Shown here in pieces: positions 1-7,027 of a stretch of 28,979 nucleotides of DNA (its first letter is position 1; every line of letters starts with the position of its first letter). Origin of the DNA: a virus. Where the stretch lies: the IMG/VR virus record IMGVR_UViG_3300027902_000025, positions 1-28,979 of that record; one strand, given 5' to 3'. The notes under the pieces are model-generated. The model ran no database searches, was not told the origin of the DNA, and saw only the letters and a program-made list of their open reading frames with translations. The translations under genes were made by a program, and so were the position numbers.

Positions 1-2
1 CA

Positions 3-275
3 ATGCATCCAGACTGGGCGCGATCGCTTCGGGACCAATGCCAGGCTGCAGGAGTGCCGTTCTTCTTTAAGCAGTGGGGAGAGTGGGGTTTGGGTTCTCT
101 TGGTCAAAAGATAGACCATGCATTAGTTCAAAATGATAGTTATGTAAATGTCGGACACGAACGGCCGCGGTCATTTATTGCTTTTGGATCGGCCATAATG
201 ACCCGGCAAGGCAAAGCCGCTGCCGGCAGGATCCTGGACGGGAAGGAATATCTCGGGGTGCCGAAGAATGGATGA
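3..275 (+). CDS. Phage Gp37/Gp68 family protein (DUF5131), 3' end
   Basis: Only the C-terminal part of this gene lies in the window; the reading frame is open to the left edge, so the ATG at 3 is probably internal. The visible protein begins [13 protein letters not shown] and contains [10 protein letters not shown], the characteristic C-terminal block of the phage Gp37/Gp68 (DUF5131) family, and ends in a GRILDGKEY segment also typical of that family. Members carry a radical-SAM-like cysteine cluster in the N-terminal half, which is off the window, so activity cannot be judged here. The biochemical role of the family is not established. It overlaps the next gene by 8 bases, which suggests one transcript. 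Confidence 0.8.
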   Translation: MHPDWARSLRDQCQAAGVPFFFKQWGEWGLGSLGQKIDHALVQNDSYVNVGHERPRSFIAFGSAIMTRQGKAAAGRILDGKEYLGVPKNG

Positions 276-759
276 AGGCCCGACATTCCATTGTGAATCC
301 TATCACCTCGACATGCCGAGAGATAAGCAGCTCGTATGGTGTGCGAAGCAGTATCGCATTGGACGATTAGTTTGTATAGACTGTGAATTTGGCAAAGCGG
401 CCGCAAAGGAGAATGCGGCGGCCGTACGGTCGTCTTTGCCGACACTGGATAAAAGAAGAATGATATCGGCAGGCTTACGAGGCCGAGAGATTGCAAAATC
501 GAAACAACAAAACGAGGAGGGAGATATGGCGAATACCGGAGTCAAGGTGTGCGTGGATTGCGGAAAGGAATACAAGCCGGCATCTAATGTTCAGAAGAGA
601 TGTGATGATTGCAGGAAAAAACACAAGCCTGCACCCGTGAAAAGAAGACAGGCAGGCAGGCAGGCAGGGCAAAGTCTCGAAGGGCAACGGCTCGCGGTCC
701 ACCGGGGCCAGCCACGATCACGAATGCGAGGGTTGCGAGGCATTGCAGATGCAGCTTGA
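268..759 (+). CDS. Small cysteine-rich protein with zinc-ribbon segment, frame broken by (CAGG)5
   Basis: The ATG at 268 overlaps the stop of the preceding gene. The first 86 codons encode an unrecognised basic segment with a CIDC pair. In the same frame a second ATG at 526 follows an AGGAGGG ribosome binding site (515-521), giving [16 protein letters not shown] followed by CDDC, a four-cysteine zinc-ribbon pattern. After five tandem CAGG units (649-668) the frame becomes arginine-rich and unlike protein until the stop at 757-759, while the +1 frame becomes protein-like. The true product is probably a zinc-ribbon protein starting at 526 (or a longer form from 268) whose C-terminus is in the other frame. 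Function unknown; nucleic-acid binding is a guess from the zinc ribbon. Confidence 0.5.
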   Translation: MDEGPTFHCESYHLDMPRDKQLVWCAKQYRIGRLVCIDCEFGKAAAKENAAAVRSSLPTLDKRRMISAGLRGREIAKSKQQNEEGDMANTGVKVCVDCGKEYKPASNVQKRCDDCRKKHKPAPVKRRQAGRQAGQSLEGQRLAVHRGQPRSRMRGLRGIADAA

Positions 760-859
760 CGATCAATCCAGGGCCGAGAAGATCATGGTTGCTATGGACA
801 TCGTGCCGGCAGAGAAGTTCGAACTGGCCCGAAAGCTCGTGCGACAACTTTCCAGCTAA
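526..859 (+). pseudogene. Frameshifted or phase-variable zinc-ribbon protein
   Basis: This entry joins the two parts of the gene. Frame 1 from 526 encodes the CVDCG/CDDC zinc ribbon. Frame 2 after the repeat, from about 669 to the TAA at 857-859, encodes a glycine/serine linker, an [10 protein letters not shown] segment and a helical tail that starts at MQLDDQSR and ends LVRQLSS, and it reads like a natural C-terminus. Removing one CAGG unit (four bases) would make a single open frame from 526 to 859. The break is therefore a slipped repeat, a phase switch, or a sequencing/assembly error in the repeat. The frame-2 part has no good ribosome binding site of its own. Confidence 0.55.
649..668 (+). 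repeat. (CAGG)5 tetranucleotide repeat at a frame break
   Basis: Five perfect CAGG units sit in tandem exactly where protein-like coding passes from frame 1 to frame 2. A unit of four bases changes the frame with each gain or loss. Four units would restore one continuous frame, and five units, as here, send translation to the stop at 757-759. Confidence 0.9.
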
Positions 860-875
860 ATAAATTTGGGATAAA

Positions 876-1856
876 ATGAGCAAGGTCATATTGTCAGAGT
901 CATCTGTGGAATGGTATCACGCGGACCTGATTCAGGAACCGTTGAAGGGGAAGGACATAGGTGATCCGGTTGTTCTCGTTCGCAGGAGATTTTCTGACAT
1001 ATTAGGCTCTCGAGACGAGCAATTAATTGCCCTCCCTGGAGGTCCGGTTATAAGCTTATTTACAGGATGCGGAGGAATGGATATCGGCGTAGAGCAGGCC
1101 GGTTTTTGTACTGTCGTGCAGCATGAATGGGACCACGCGGCATGCCTGACATTAATCGCGAATCGTCCGGATTTTTTCTCACATTCTGCTTTGATCCAGG
1201 GAGATCTTAAAAAGACACCGACTTCTATGCTGCTCCGCGAAGCCGGCCTTCGAGTGGGAGAGGCCTATATTGTAACCGGAGGTCCGCCTTGCCAGGGGTT
1301 TTCTACATCAAACTCAAATTCTCATAAAAATAAATATGACGCGCGGAATGATCTTGTATTCGAATATCTTCGTGTGGTCAGAGAATCACAGCCAAAGTTC
1401 TTTGTGTTTGAGAACGTCCCTGGATTTGTTTCGTTCAATGGGCACGAATACCTGAAGGCCTTTTTGAAAACTGCTTACGATTGCTATTATGAACTGGTAT
1501 ATGGTTTGTTGAACGCTGTTGAGTATGGGGTCCCTCAGCATCGCGTCCGATTTATATGCATGGGAACGAGGCGCGATCTATTCGAGATAGAAAACACGAT
1601 CGCGGCAATGCCTAATCCACAACACTTTTCTCCGCGAGATCTTGACCGTCTCAATATACTGGAGACTCCTCTTGGGTTATTCCAACAAGAGCATGACAGC
1701 CTGACGCGGGCCCCTGGGATACGATACTTCTCGGATCGGCCGCTATTAATTCCGCCCAGCCCGACCAATGGTCAGGATCGCTCAAAAACTTTTATGAATT
1801 TTTATGACAAACTGGAACGTGAAGAACCGGACAGGATTGTGAGGGATTTGAAATGA
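876..1856 (+). CDS. DNA cytosine-5 methyltransferase, C-terminally short
   Basis: The protein has the ordered motifs of C5-cytosine methyltransferases: motif I SLFTGCGGMD at residues 60-69 (AdoMet binding), motif IV GGPPCQGF at 135-142 with the catalytic Cys139, motif VI FENVPG around 178-183 and motif VIII QHRVR at 221-225. Only about 100 residues follow motif VIII, and neither the target-recognition region followed by motif IX nor a motif X (a GN-type block) is visible, nor is there one in the N-terminal 55 residues as in circularly permuted enzymes. It may be inactive, or need a partner. No restriction endonuclease is adjacent, so if active it is an orphan enzyme protecting or marking phage DNA. 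The ribosome binding site is weak. Its stop overlaps the next start (ATGA). Confidence 0.85.
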   Translation: MSKVILSESSVEWYHADLIQEPLKGKDIGDPVVLVRRRFSDILGSRDEQLIALPGGPVISLFTGCGGMDIGVEQAGFCTVVQHEWDHAACLTLIANRPDFFSHSALIQGDLKKTPTSMLLREAGLRVGEAYIVTGGPPCQGFSTSNSNSHKNKYDARNDLVFEYLRVVRESQPKFFVFENVPGFVSFNGHEYLKAFLKTAYDCYYELVYGLLNAVEYGVPQHRVRFICMGTRRDLFEIENTIAAMPNPQHFSPRDLDRLNILETPLGLFQQEHDSLTRAPGIRYFSDRPLLIPPSPTNGQDRSKTFMNFYDKLEREEPDRIVRDLK

Positions 1857-2242
1857 TGCACATCTCTTTCGGCTGGACGTCGCCGGCTGTCAAGGCACGG
1901 TACAAGGATACGACCCGGCGTGACTGGAAGGACAGCCACGCAAAGAAGTTCAAGCCAGGCGATTTGGTGAATGCATACGACAAGGACCCACGATACGGCG
2001 GGGTATGCTTCGGTATCATCCGGATCAAGTCACTTTTTAAAGAGCCTATTGCGGACATGCCGGACAGCGATTATGAACGCGAGGGGTTCGCGTTCCTTTT
2101 CCAAAACCCGCACCTGGTCCCGAAGTCCATGCCGATCGACGTTTCTCCCGAGGGTTTTAACGCCTGGCGCGACAGCGGAGAGACATACTATACTGTCCGG
2201 TTCGAGATCGTGGAGTTATATCAGAGATTGGAGGCGGCATGA
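1853..2242 (+). CDS. ASCH/PUA-like small phage protein
   Basis: This 129-residue protein starts with a strand followed by a TTRRDW element, then KFKPGDLVNAYDKDPRYGG, and has an FEIVELYQ C-terminal strand. That arrangement resembles ASCH-type proteins, in which a conserved T-x-R-R segment precedes a G-D-x-V strand of a PUA-like beta barrel. ASCH domains are thought to bind RNA or modified nucleotides, but the function here is unknown. Two adjacent ATGs (1853 and 1856) could serve as start; the first overlaps the methyltransferase stop, so the two genes are probably translationally coupled. It overlaps the following gene by four bases. Confidence 0.55.
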   Translation: MMHISFGWTSPAVKARYKDTTRRDWKDSHAKKFKPGDLVNAYDKDPRYGGVCFGIIRIKSLFKEPIADMPDSDYEREGFAFLFQNPHLVPKSMPIDVSPEGFNAWRDSGETYYTVRFEIVELYQRLEAA

Positions 2243-2700
2243 AATCAAAAGCCTACGATAACACATCTACCCCGGTGGCGGGCAGCCAGGAGGCGATCCG
2301 GAGGATCCTTTCCAAGTACGGCGCCGACGGCGTGCAGTTTTACGAGGATTGGAAGCAAAAAAGAATATTGGTCCGGTTCCTCTATTCGGTACGGGAAATC
2401 CAGTATTCAGTTTTGTTCAGTATCCCGATTCGGGATGCGAATATGGAGACGCCGACCGGCAGGCCGCGCAAATCCTCGCAGATTGAAATCCTGCAGGCCC
2501 AGGCGCACCGGGGGATCTGGCGCGCGGTGTTCTGGGCGATCAAGAGCCGCATGGAGGCTGTGGAGTTCGGCATCGAGACCTTTCAGGAAGCATTCATGTC
2601 TCATTTTGAAATTCCGGGTACAGACAAGACCATAGGCGACGTCGTCCTGCCGCAGTTTGAAAGCGGGAAATTCAGGCTCCTGCCGGCGGGGAAGGGATAG
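2239..2700 (+). CDS. Conserved-looking phage hypothetical protein
   Basis: This 153-residue soluble protein begins MKSKAYDNTSTPVAGSQEAI and continues with an IRRILSKYGADGVQFYEDW block, a strand-rich centre and a GRPRK basic patch, then a helix around RAVFWAIKSRMEAVEFG. The N-terminal block resembles small uncharacterised proteins found in early regions of many phages; I assign no function. It has no signal peptide or membrane segment. The start is set by the ATGA overlap with the upstream gene, so it belongs to the same transcript as the methyltransferase and ASCH-like genes. Confidence 0.6.
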   Translation: MKSKAYDNTSTPVAGSQEAIRRILSKYGADGVQFYEDWKQKRILVRFLYSVREIQYSVLFSIPIRDANMETPTGRPRKSSQIEILQAQAHRGIWRAVFWAIKSRMEAVEFGIETFQEAFMSHFEIPGTDKTIGDVVLPQFESGKFRLLPAGKG

Positions 2701-2714
2701 AAGGAGGAGTTAAT

Positions 2715-3614
2715 ATGGGAAGAGTGCATTTTGAACCTCCAGGCGTGGATTTTGAACTGCCAATTGGGACTAAATGTATTAATCTTTATAAAAAAGTGCC
2801 ACCATATATGCGTTCCCAAAATGGGTACGGATACCCGGGAATTTTATTGGAGAAAGATGGGAAAATCCAATGTCATATTTGTGGAGAATGGTTTGAGCAG
2901 TTGGCTCCTCACGTTTTTCCTATTCATAAAATCAATATACCGGAATATAAAAAAAGGTTTGGTTTTCGCAAAAAAGATGCACTTATTAATTCAAAATTAA
3001 AAGAAATACGCAAAAAGATAGGTATATGTTGTTCAAAATATATTAGGAAAATAGGCTCGGAAAACTATGGTCATCGTCAAAATCATAGTTATCTCACAAA
3101 AAGTTTACCCATTGATTTTGTTGCCGACGAAATAATTTTTAGATCGAAAAAACCAATGGCATCATTGATTGAAGAAGGATTGTGTCCTGCTCAGAGAGAT
3201 GGACGATTTGATGTGATTGCAAAATTAAAAAAACAACCGACAGAATATGATGTTGAACAAGAAGATATGCCTCTCTTATCACAAATTTTAAAAGATTACG
3301 GTTCTTTTGAAAAGTATATTAAATTTCGTAAAACCGAACGTAAATATCAATACAAAAAGGCTTGGGACAAAGCACGGAGGGAAAAATCAGAGTCTCTTGT
3401 TTCTATGGAAGACCTTAGGTTGGCCGCTAAAAAAATGGATGATTATTTTATGATTGCGAGTATTCGAAATTTATACAAAACAAAAGGCCGAGTAACTATA
3501 CAAGATTTTGACGTATATCCATCACATGAAACAGTTTGTAAAAGGTTTGGTAATTTAGAAAATGCTTTACGTGAATCCGGAATTGATCCAGCAACATGGA
3601 CAATGGTGGGATGA
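2715..3614 (+). CDS. MucR/Ros-like zinc finger protein with homing-endonuclease-associated repeat
   Basis: A strong AAGGAGGAG ribosome binding site precedes the ATG. Around residues 50-80 the segment IQCHICGEWFEQLAPHVFPIH followed by EYKKRFGF matches the shape of Ros/MucR zinc fingers (C-x2-C, then H-x4-H and a Y-x-x-x-F/W-G helix). The last 60 residues contain PSHETVCKRFGNLENALRESG, the pattern of the HNH-endonuclease-associated repeat that binds DNA. No HNH, LAGLIDADG or GIY-YIG catalytic motif is visible. The gene is clearly more A+T-rich than its neighbours on either side, with many AAA and AAT codons, which suggests recent acquisition. Likely a DNA-binding regulator or a catalytically reduced homing-type element; its stop is flush with the primase start. 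Confidence 0.65.
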   Translation: MGRVHFEPPGVDFELPIGTKCINLYKKVPPYMRSQNGYGYPGILLEKDGKIQCHICGEWFEQLAPHVFPIHKINIPEYKKRFGFRKKDALINSKLKEIRKKIGICCSKYIRKIGSENYGHRQNHSYLTKSLPIDFVADEIIFRSKKPMASLIEEGLCPAQRDGRFDVIAKLKKQPTEYDVEQEDMPLLSQILKDYGSFEKYIKFRKTERKYQYKKAWDKARREKSESLVSMEDLRLAAKKMDDYFMIASIRNLYKTKGRVTIQDFDVYPSHETVCKRFGNLENALRESGIDPATWTMVG

Positions 3615-6600
3615 ATGTCCGACTTCGAGCGCGTAAAAGAAAAAATCGACCTTCTGGATTTTATCAACTCCGAGACGTCCGGAAGCCTGAAGGACCGCAG
3701 GCCCGGGTCTTGCCCGCTCTGCAAACACAATGATTGCTTCAACGTGGACCGCGACAAGGGTCTCTGGAAGTGTCATTCCTGCGGCGAGGGTGGGGACATG
3801 ATCACGTTCCTGGAGAAGAACAAAAACCTCGATAAGGGCGCGGCGCTGAAGTATGCGGCAGAAATAGCCGGCATTACGCTCGAGCAGAGGCCTGCCGTCG
3901 ACGCGAAACTCGATTCTCGTGAACGGCGGGAGAGCCTTCAGGAGAAGATCTACCGATTGGCCGCGGATTATTATCATGCGGCCGCTGCTGTAGATAATTC
4001 TCCGGCAAAGGCCTGGTTCTGCAAAAAGCGCGGGCACCGGCCCGAGACGTTCCTCTCCATGCGCGTGGGCTGGTCCACGGACGGACTGGTGAAATATCTG
4101 GAAGAGCAGGGCATCAAACCCGAGGACGTCCTACGCTACGGCCTGGGCAAGAACAAAGACAAGGACGGCAACGAGGTCCCGATCAAGGATTATTTTTGGC
4201 AGGGTCTCGCGTTGTTCCCGGTTTTCGATTCCGAAGGGACCGTCATCAACATCAAATCCAAGGACCCGGATAAAAAATATCCGGGAGTGCCGATTGCCGA
4301 CGTTAAGAAGACATGGTTCCTGCACAACGAGGTCCTGGGCAAGCACCAGGACCTGTTTGTTGTTGAGGGCGAGAACGACGTGGCCAGCCTGCTGGATGCG
4401 GGATGTGAGAACGTCCTGGGCACCGCCGGCGCGCCCGGGAAAGACCAGGCCCTGGAGCTTCGGAAGTTTTGCTCGAACAAGACGGTGTATCTCTGGTTCG
4501 ACCGGGACAAGCAGCCGGCGTTCGATCGCACGAAGCTGGACGGCAACGGCGGCGCGCATCATATACGGTTTTTATACCGGCAACTGTCGGACAGCAGCGT
4601 GAAGGTGCGTATCATTGTCCACCCGGGCGCAGGCAAGGATCCCGATGATTTTATCCAGATGCTTTTTCGGGCCGGGAAGACTCCCCAGGAAGCGCGCCAG
4701 GCTGTCAAGGACCTCAAGAATACCGCCGTAGAGCCGTTGACCTGGGAGCTGGACCAACTGAAGGACTACGACGAGTCCAGGGAACGCCTCGAGGCATTCA
4801 AGCTCCGTAAGCTGCCGCAGGCGATCACGGCCATGGCGTCCTCTGCCGATCAGGAGGTGGCGATCGACACGGCCGCGAAAGCCGTGGGCATATCGATCAA
4901 GGCGATCGAGGAGTTGGTGGCTAATTCCGCCGATCTCTATCCGCTTCTGTCCGATGCATTCAAGGGCAAGATCAAGGAGGCCGATCCGTTGCACCTGGCT
5001 GAGTTTATTTTCCGCTGGTTCGGGAACGGCAGAGGCGCCCGGTTTTTCAAGACCCGAGACATGAAATTCCATCTGTTCTACCAGCGGAGCATTTATGAGA
5101 TCGGGAACAATCCGAACTTCAACACACTGATGCAGAAGCTCACGCGCCTGGCAGCGGTGGAACGCCCAGGAAGCACGGTCTGGTACTTCCTGACGAACCT
5201 GTGCAACATGCACGGCGAGGTTGTGGACCTTATGTCCTGGATCTATACTGATCGCGCCAGCGATACCATTTACGCGAATCTCAATAGTTCCCACAACAAG
5301 ATACTCCGGCTCGAGCCGGGCAAGGACCCCGTGGTGGTCGACAATGGCACAAACGAGCAATCCGTGCTCCTTACCTCCAGCAACCAAATAAGACAATTCG
5401 AATATTTACACGACACCAGCGAAGCCGAAGGCTTTCGCGCGCTAAAATCGCTTTTGATGGATACCTTGCCGGCCGAGGGGCCGCAGAAATATTTCTATGC
5501 GTGTTGGATCATCTCCGTTTTCCTCATGAATTTTCAGACCGACCGGGGGTTGATGCAGATCATCGCGGGCACACAGATCGGCAAGTCAAAGGCCGCGGAG
5601 CGCGCGTCTCAACTGATCTACGGCGAGAGTTACGTGGGCAAAGGGACCGGCGCCGCGGAGACCCGGGTCGCGATCCAAAATCCGCTGATCTTTCTCGACA
5701 ACGTGGAAAACAAAAACCTGCTCCAGGGCACGATCGACTTTCTTCTTTTCGTTGCGAACAGCGCGCAACGGCCGAAGGCGAAAGCCGGGTCCGATACGGA
5801 AGTGCTTTATCAACGGCTGAATAGTTTTGCGATGATCACGTCGATCGAGGCGTTCCCCGGCCGGCTGCCGGAGCTGATCAACCGAACATTTCCACTGATC
5901 CTCGAGAAACAATATCGTCAGCACGGTTATATGCATGACGAGTGCATGGGCGAGATCTTGAAAAAGAGGAATGTCATTCTTTCGGCGATCTTCAAGATGA
6001 TCACGCGAAACGTGCTGCCGCGGCTCGCGGAGCGGAAGGATTGGTCGAAGCATCTGCAGACCGTGCACCCAGGGCACAATAAAGAGCGGAACAACGAGCA
6101 CATCTGCACCATGCTGCTGATCCTGGAAGGCCTGCTCGAATATATCCCCTACACAAAAAACGAAACGCCGATCAAGAAGCAAGCGGCCGAGCTGCTCGAT
6201 AAATGGATTACCTACCAGGAGGAGCAGGCCCGGGAGACGGCGCTTACGTCGAACACGCTGCTTTCGAAGATGGACGGCCTGGCCAGGGAGATCTGGGTCA
6301 AGATGCGCGGCCGGGACAACCTGGATTATCAGGTCCATTCGGAATTTAAGGATGTGAAGGTGAAGGTCTACGACGATCCCGAATACGTCGAGACGTTCTA
6401 CCTGACCGAGCCGAAGGAAGAGTTCAGCGAGGAGACGGATGAATTTAAGGAGCTCTACCAGCGGCTCGAGCTTATCATCCCGGCGCCGAGGTTGCAGACG
6501 CTGTTGACCCGGTACTGTGCCTCGATGCACGAGCGCACGCCGTTTGAAACCGCCACGGCCCTGGCCGCGCGGATCCGCGACGGCAAGCAGGTTATGGAGG

Positions 6601-6713
6601 CGGGCGGCTGGGAGTATATCACCCGGGGAGACAACGAAGGCCTGAACCAGTACAAAAAAGTGCACGGGATCAGGTATTGGAGGTTCTCTAAACGGCTGAG
6701 AGTCGGCGGCTAA
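3615..6713 (+). CDS. Bifunctional DNA primase-helicase
   Basis: This 1032-residue protein starts with a zinc-binding primase finger (CPLC at 33-36, CHSC at 53-56, then GEGGDMITF). A TOPRIM domain follows, with VVEGEND (Glu251) and WFDRD (Asp296, Asp298), the metal-binding residues of DnaG-type primases. The C-terminal half has a Walker A motif GTQIGKS at 652-658 and a Walker B LIFLD at 691-695, so it carries an NTPase that is probably the replicative helicase or origin-unwinding ATPase. The fusion resembles plasmid and satellite-phage replication proteins in layout. It lies immediately upstream of the GGGGGCACAT repeat block, the natural place for its target origin. The ATG follows the previous stop directly. 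Confidence 0.85.
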   Translation: MSDFERVKEKIDLLDFINSETSGSLKDRRPGSCPLCKHNDCFNVDRDKGLWKCHSCGEGGDMITFLEKNKNLDKGAALKYAAEIAGITLEQRPAVDAKLDSRERRESLQEKIYRLAADYYHAAAAVDNSPAKAWFCKKRGHRPETFLSMRVGWSTDGLVKYLEEQGIKPEDVLRYGLGKNKDKDGNEVPIKDYFWQGLALFPVFDSEGTVINIKSKDPDKKYPGVPIADVKKTWFLHNEVLGKHQDLFVVEGENDVASLLDAGCENVLGTAGAPGKDQALELRKFCSNKTVYLWFDRDKQPAFDRTKLDGNGGAHHIRFLYRQLSDSSVKVRIIVHPGAGKDPDDFIQMLFRAGKTPQEARQAVKDLKNTAVEPLTWELDQLKDYDESRERLEAFKLRKLPQAITAMASSADQEVAIDTAAKAVGISIKAIEELVANSADLYPLLSDAFKGKIKEADPLHLAEFIFRWFGNGRGARFFKTRDMKFHLFYQRSIYEIGNNPNFNTLMQKLTRLAAVERPGSTVWYFLTNLCNMHGEVVDLMSWIYTDRASDTIYANLNSSHNKILRLEPGKDPVVVDNGTNEQSVLLTSSNQIRQFEYLHDTSEAEGFRALKSLLMDTLPAEGPQKYFYACWIISVFLMNFQTDRGLMQIIAGTQIGKSKAAERASQLIYGESYVGKGTGAAETRVAIQNPLIFLDNVENKNLLQGTIDFLLFVANSAQRPKAKAGSDTEVLYQRLNSFAMITSIEAFPGRLPELINRTFPLILEKQYRQHGYMHDECMGEILKKRNVILSAIFKMITRNVLPRLAERKDWSKHLQTVHPGHNKERNNEHICTMLLILEGLLEYIPYTKNETPIKKQAAELLDKWITYQEEQARETALTSNTLLSKMDGLAREIWVKMRGRDNLDYQVHSEFKDVKVKVYDDPEYVETFYLTEPKEEFSEETDEFKELYQRLELIIPAPRLQTLLTRYCASMHERTPFETATALAARIRDGKQVMEAGGWEYITRGDNEGLNQYKKVHGIRYWRFSKRLRVGG

Positions 6714-6764
6714 TTTTTTTTATTCTGAGAGGTTCAATTATATAGGGGAGCATTTTTAGGAATG

Positions 6765-6782
6765 ATGTGCCCATGTGCCCCC
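6765..6782 (-). repeat. Left inverted pair ATGTGCCC + ATGTGCCCCC
   Basis: ATGTGCCC (6765-6772) runs directly into ATGTGCCCCC (6773-6782). Together they are the exact reverse complement of the first 18 bases of the right-hand cluster at 6950-6967, so the block is bounded by an inverted repeat. Confidence 0.85.
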
Positions 6783-6830
6783 TAATTTAAAATAATATTT
6801 AATTATCAATTAGTTAAGTGTTAAAAAAGT

Positions 6831-6884
6831 GGGGGCACATATGGGGGCACATTGGGGGCACATGGGGGCACATTGGGGGCACAT
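6831..6884 (+). repeat. Five direct GGGGGCACAT iterons
   Basis: Copies lie at 6831-6840, 6843-6852, 6854-6863, 6864-6873 and 6875-6884. Start-to-start spacing is 12, 11, 10 and 11 bases, close to one DNA turn, so bound proteins would sit on one face of the helix. Confidence 0.9.
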
Positions 6885-6901
6885 AACGATAGTGTCGGTT
6901 T

Positions 6902-6911
6902 ATGTGCCCCC
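6902..6911 (-). repeat. Inverted iteron ATGTGCCCCC
   Basis: A single reverse-orientation copy opens the second A+T-rich module. Together with the direct copy at 6950-6959 it repeats the arrangement formed by 6773-6782 and 6831-6840. Confidence 0.85.
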
Positions 6912-6949
6912 TTTAAAAATATTAAGTTTATCAAGTGATTAAGTCGTCA

Positions 6950-6983
6950 GGGGGCACATGGGCACATGGGCACATGGGCACAT
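6950..6983 (+). repeat. Right cluster: GGGGGCACAT plus three GGGCACAT
   Basis: GGGGGCACAT (6950-6959) is followed without gaps by GGGCACAT at 6960-6967, 6968-6975 and 6976-6983. The 8-base period differs from the 10-12-base spacing of the central cluster. Confidence 0.9.
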
Positions 6984-7027
6984 TAAAAATGCTCGGGTAA
7001 AAAGGAAAGGGGGAAAAAACAGGATAT

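Larger units (their letters stand above)
6714..7027. other. Non-coding repeat block: candidate replication origin or recombinase arm-site region
   Basis: No gene fits in these 314 bases. The block holds ten or more copies of GGGGGCACAT or the shorter GGGCACAT. Two A+T-rich spacers (6783-6830 and 6912-6949) are each bounded on the left by ATGTGCCCCC and on the right by its reverse complement. Between them lies a run of five direct copies. Iterons next to A+T-rich unwinding regions are typical of replication origins, and the primase-helicase lies just upstream. The tyrosine recombinase starts just downstream, so integrase arm-type sites are an alternative. Confidence 0.6.

Noticed and set aside
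5586-6665. Long open frame on the minus strand (359 codons)
   Set aside because: It lies wholly within the primase-helicase gene, has no ribosome binding site or recognisable motif, and reflects the G+C-rich codon pattern of the real gene.
6831-6983. CRISPR array
   Set aside because: Units are 8-10 bases with 0-2 bases between them and occur in both orientations; there are no spacers of unique sequence.
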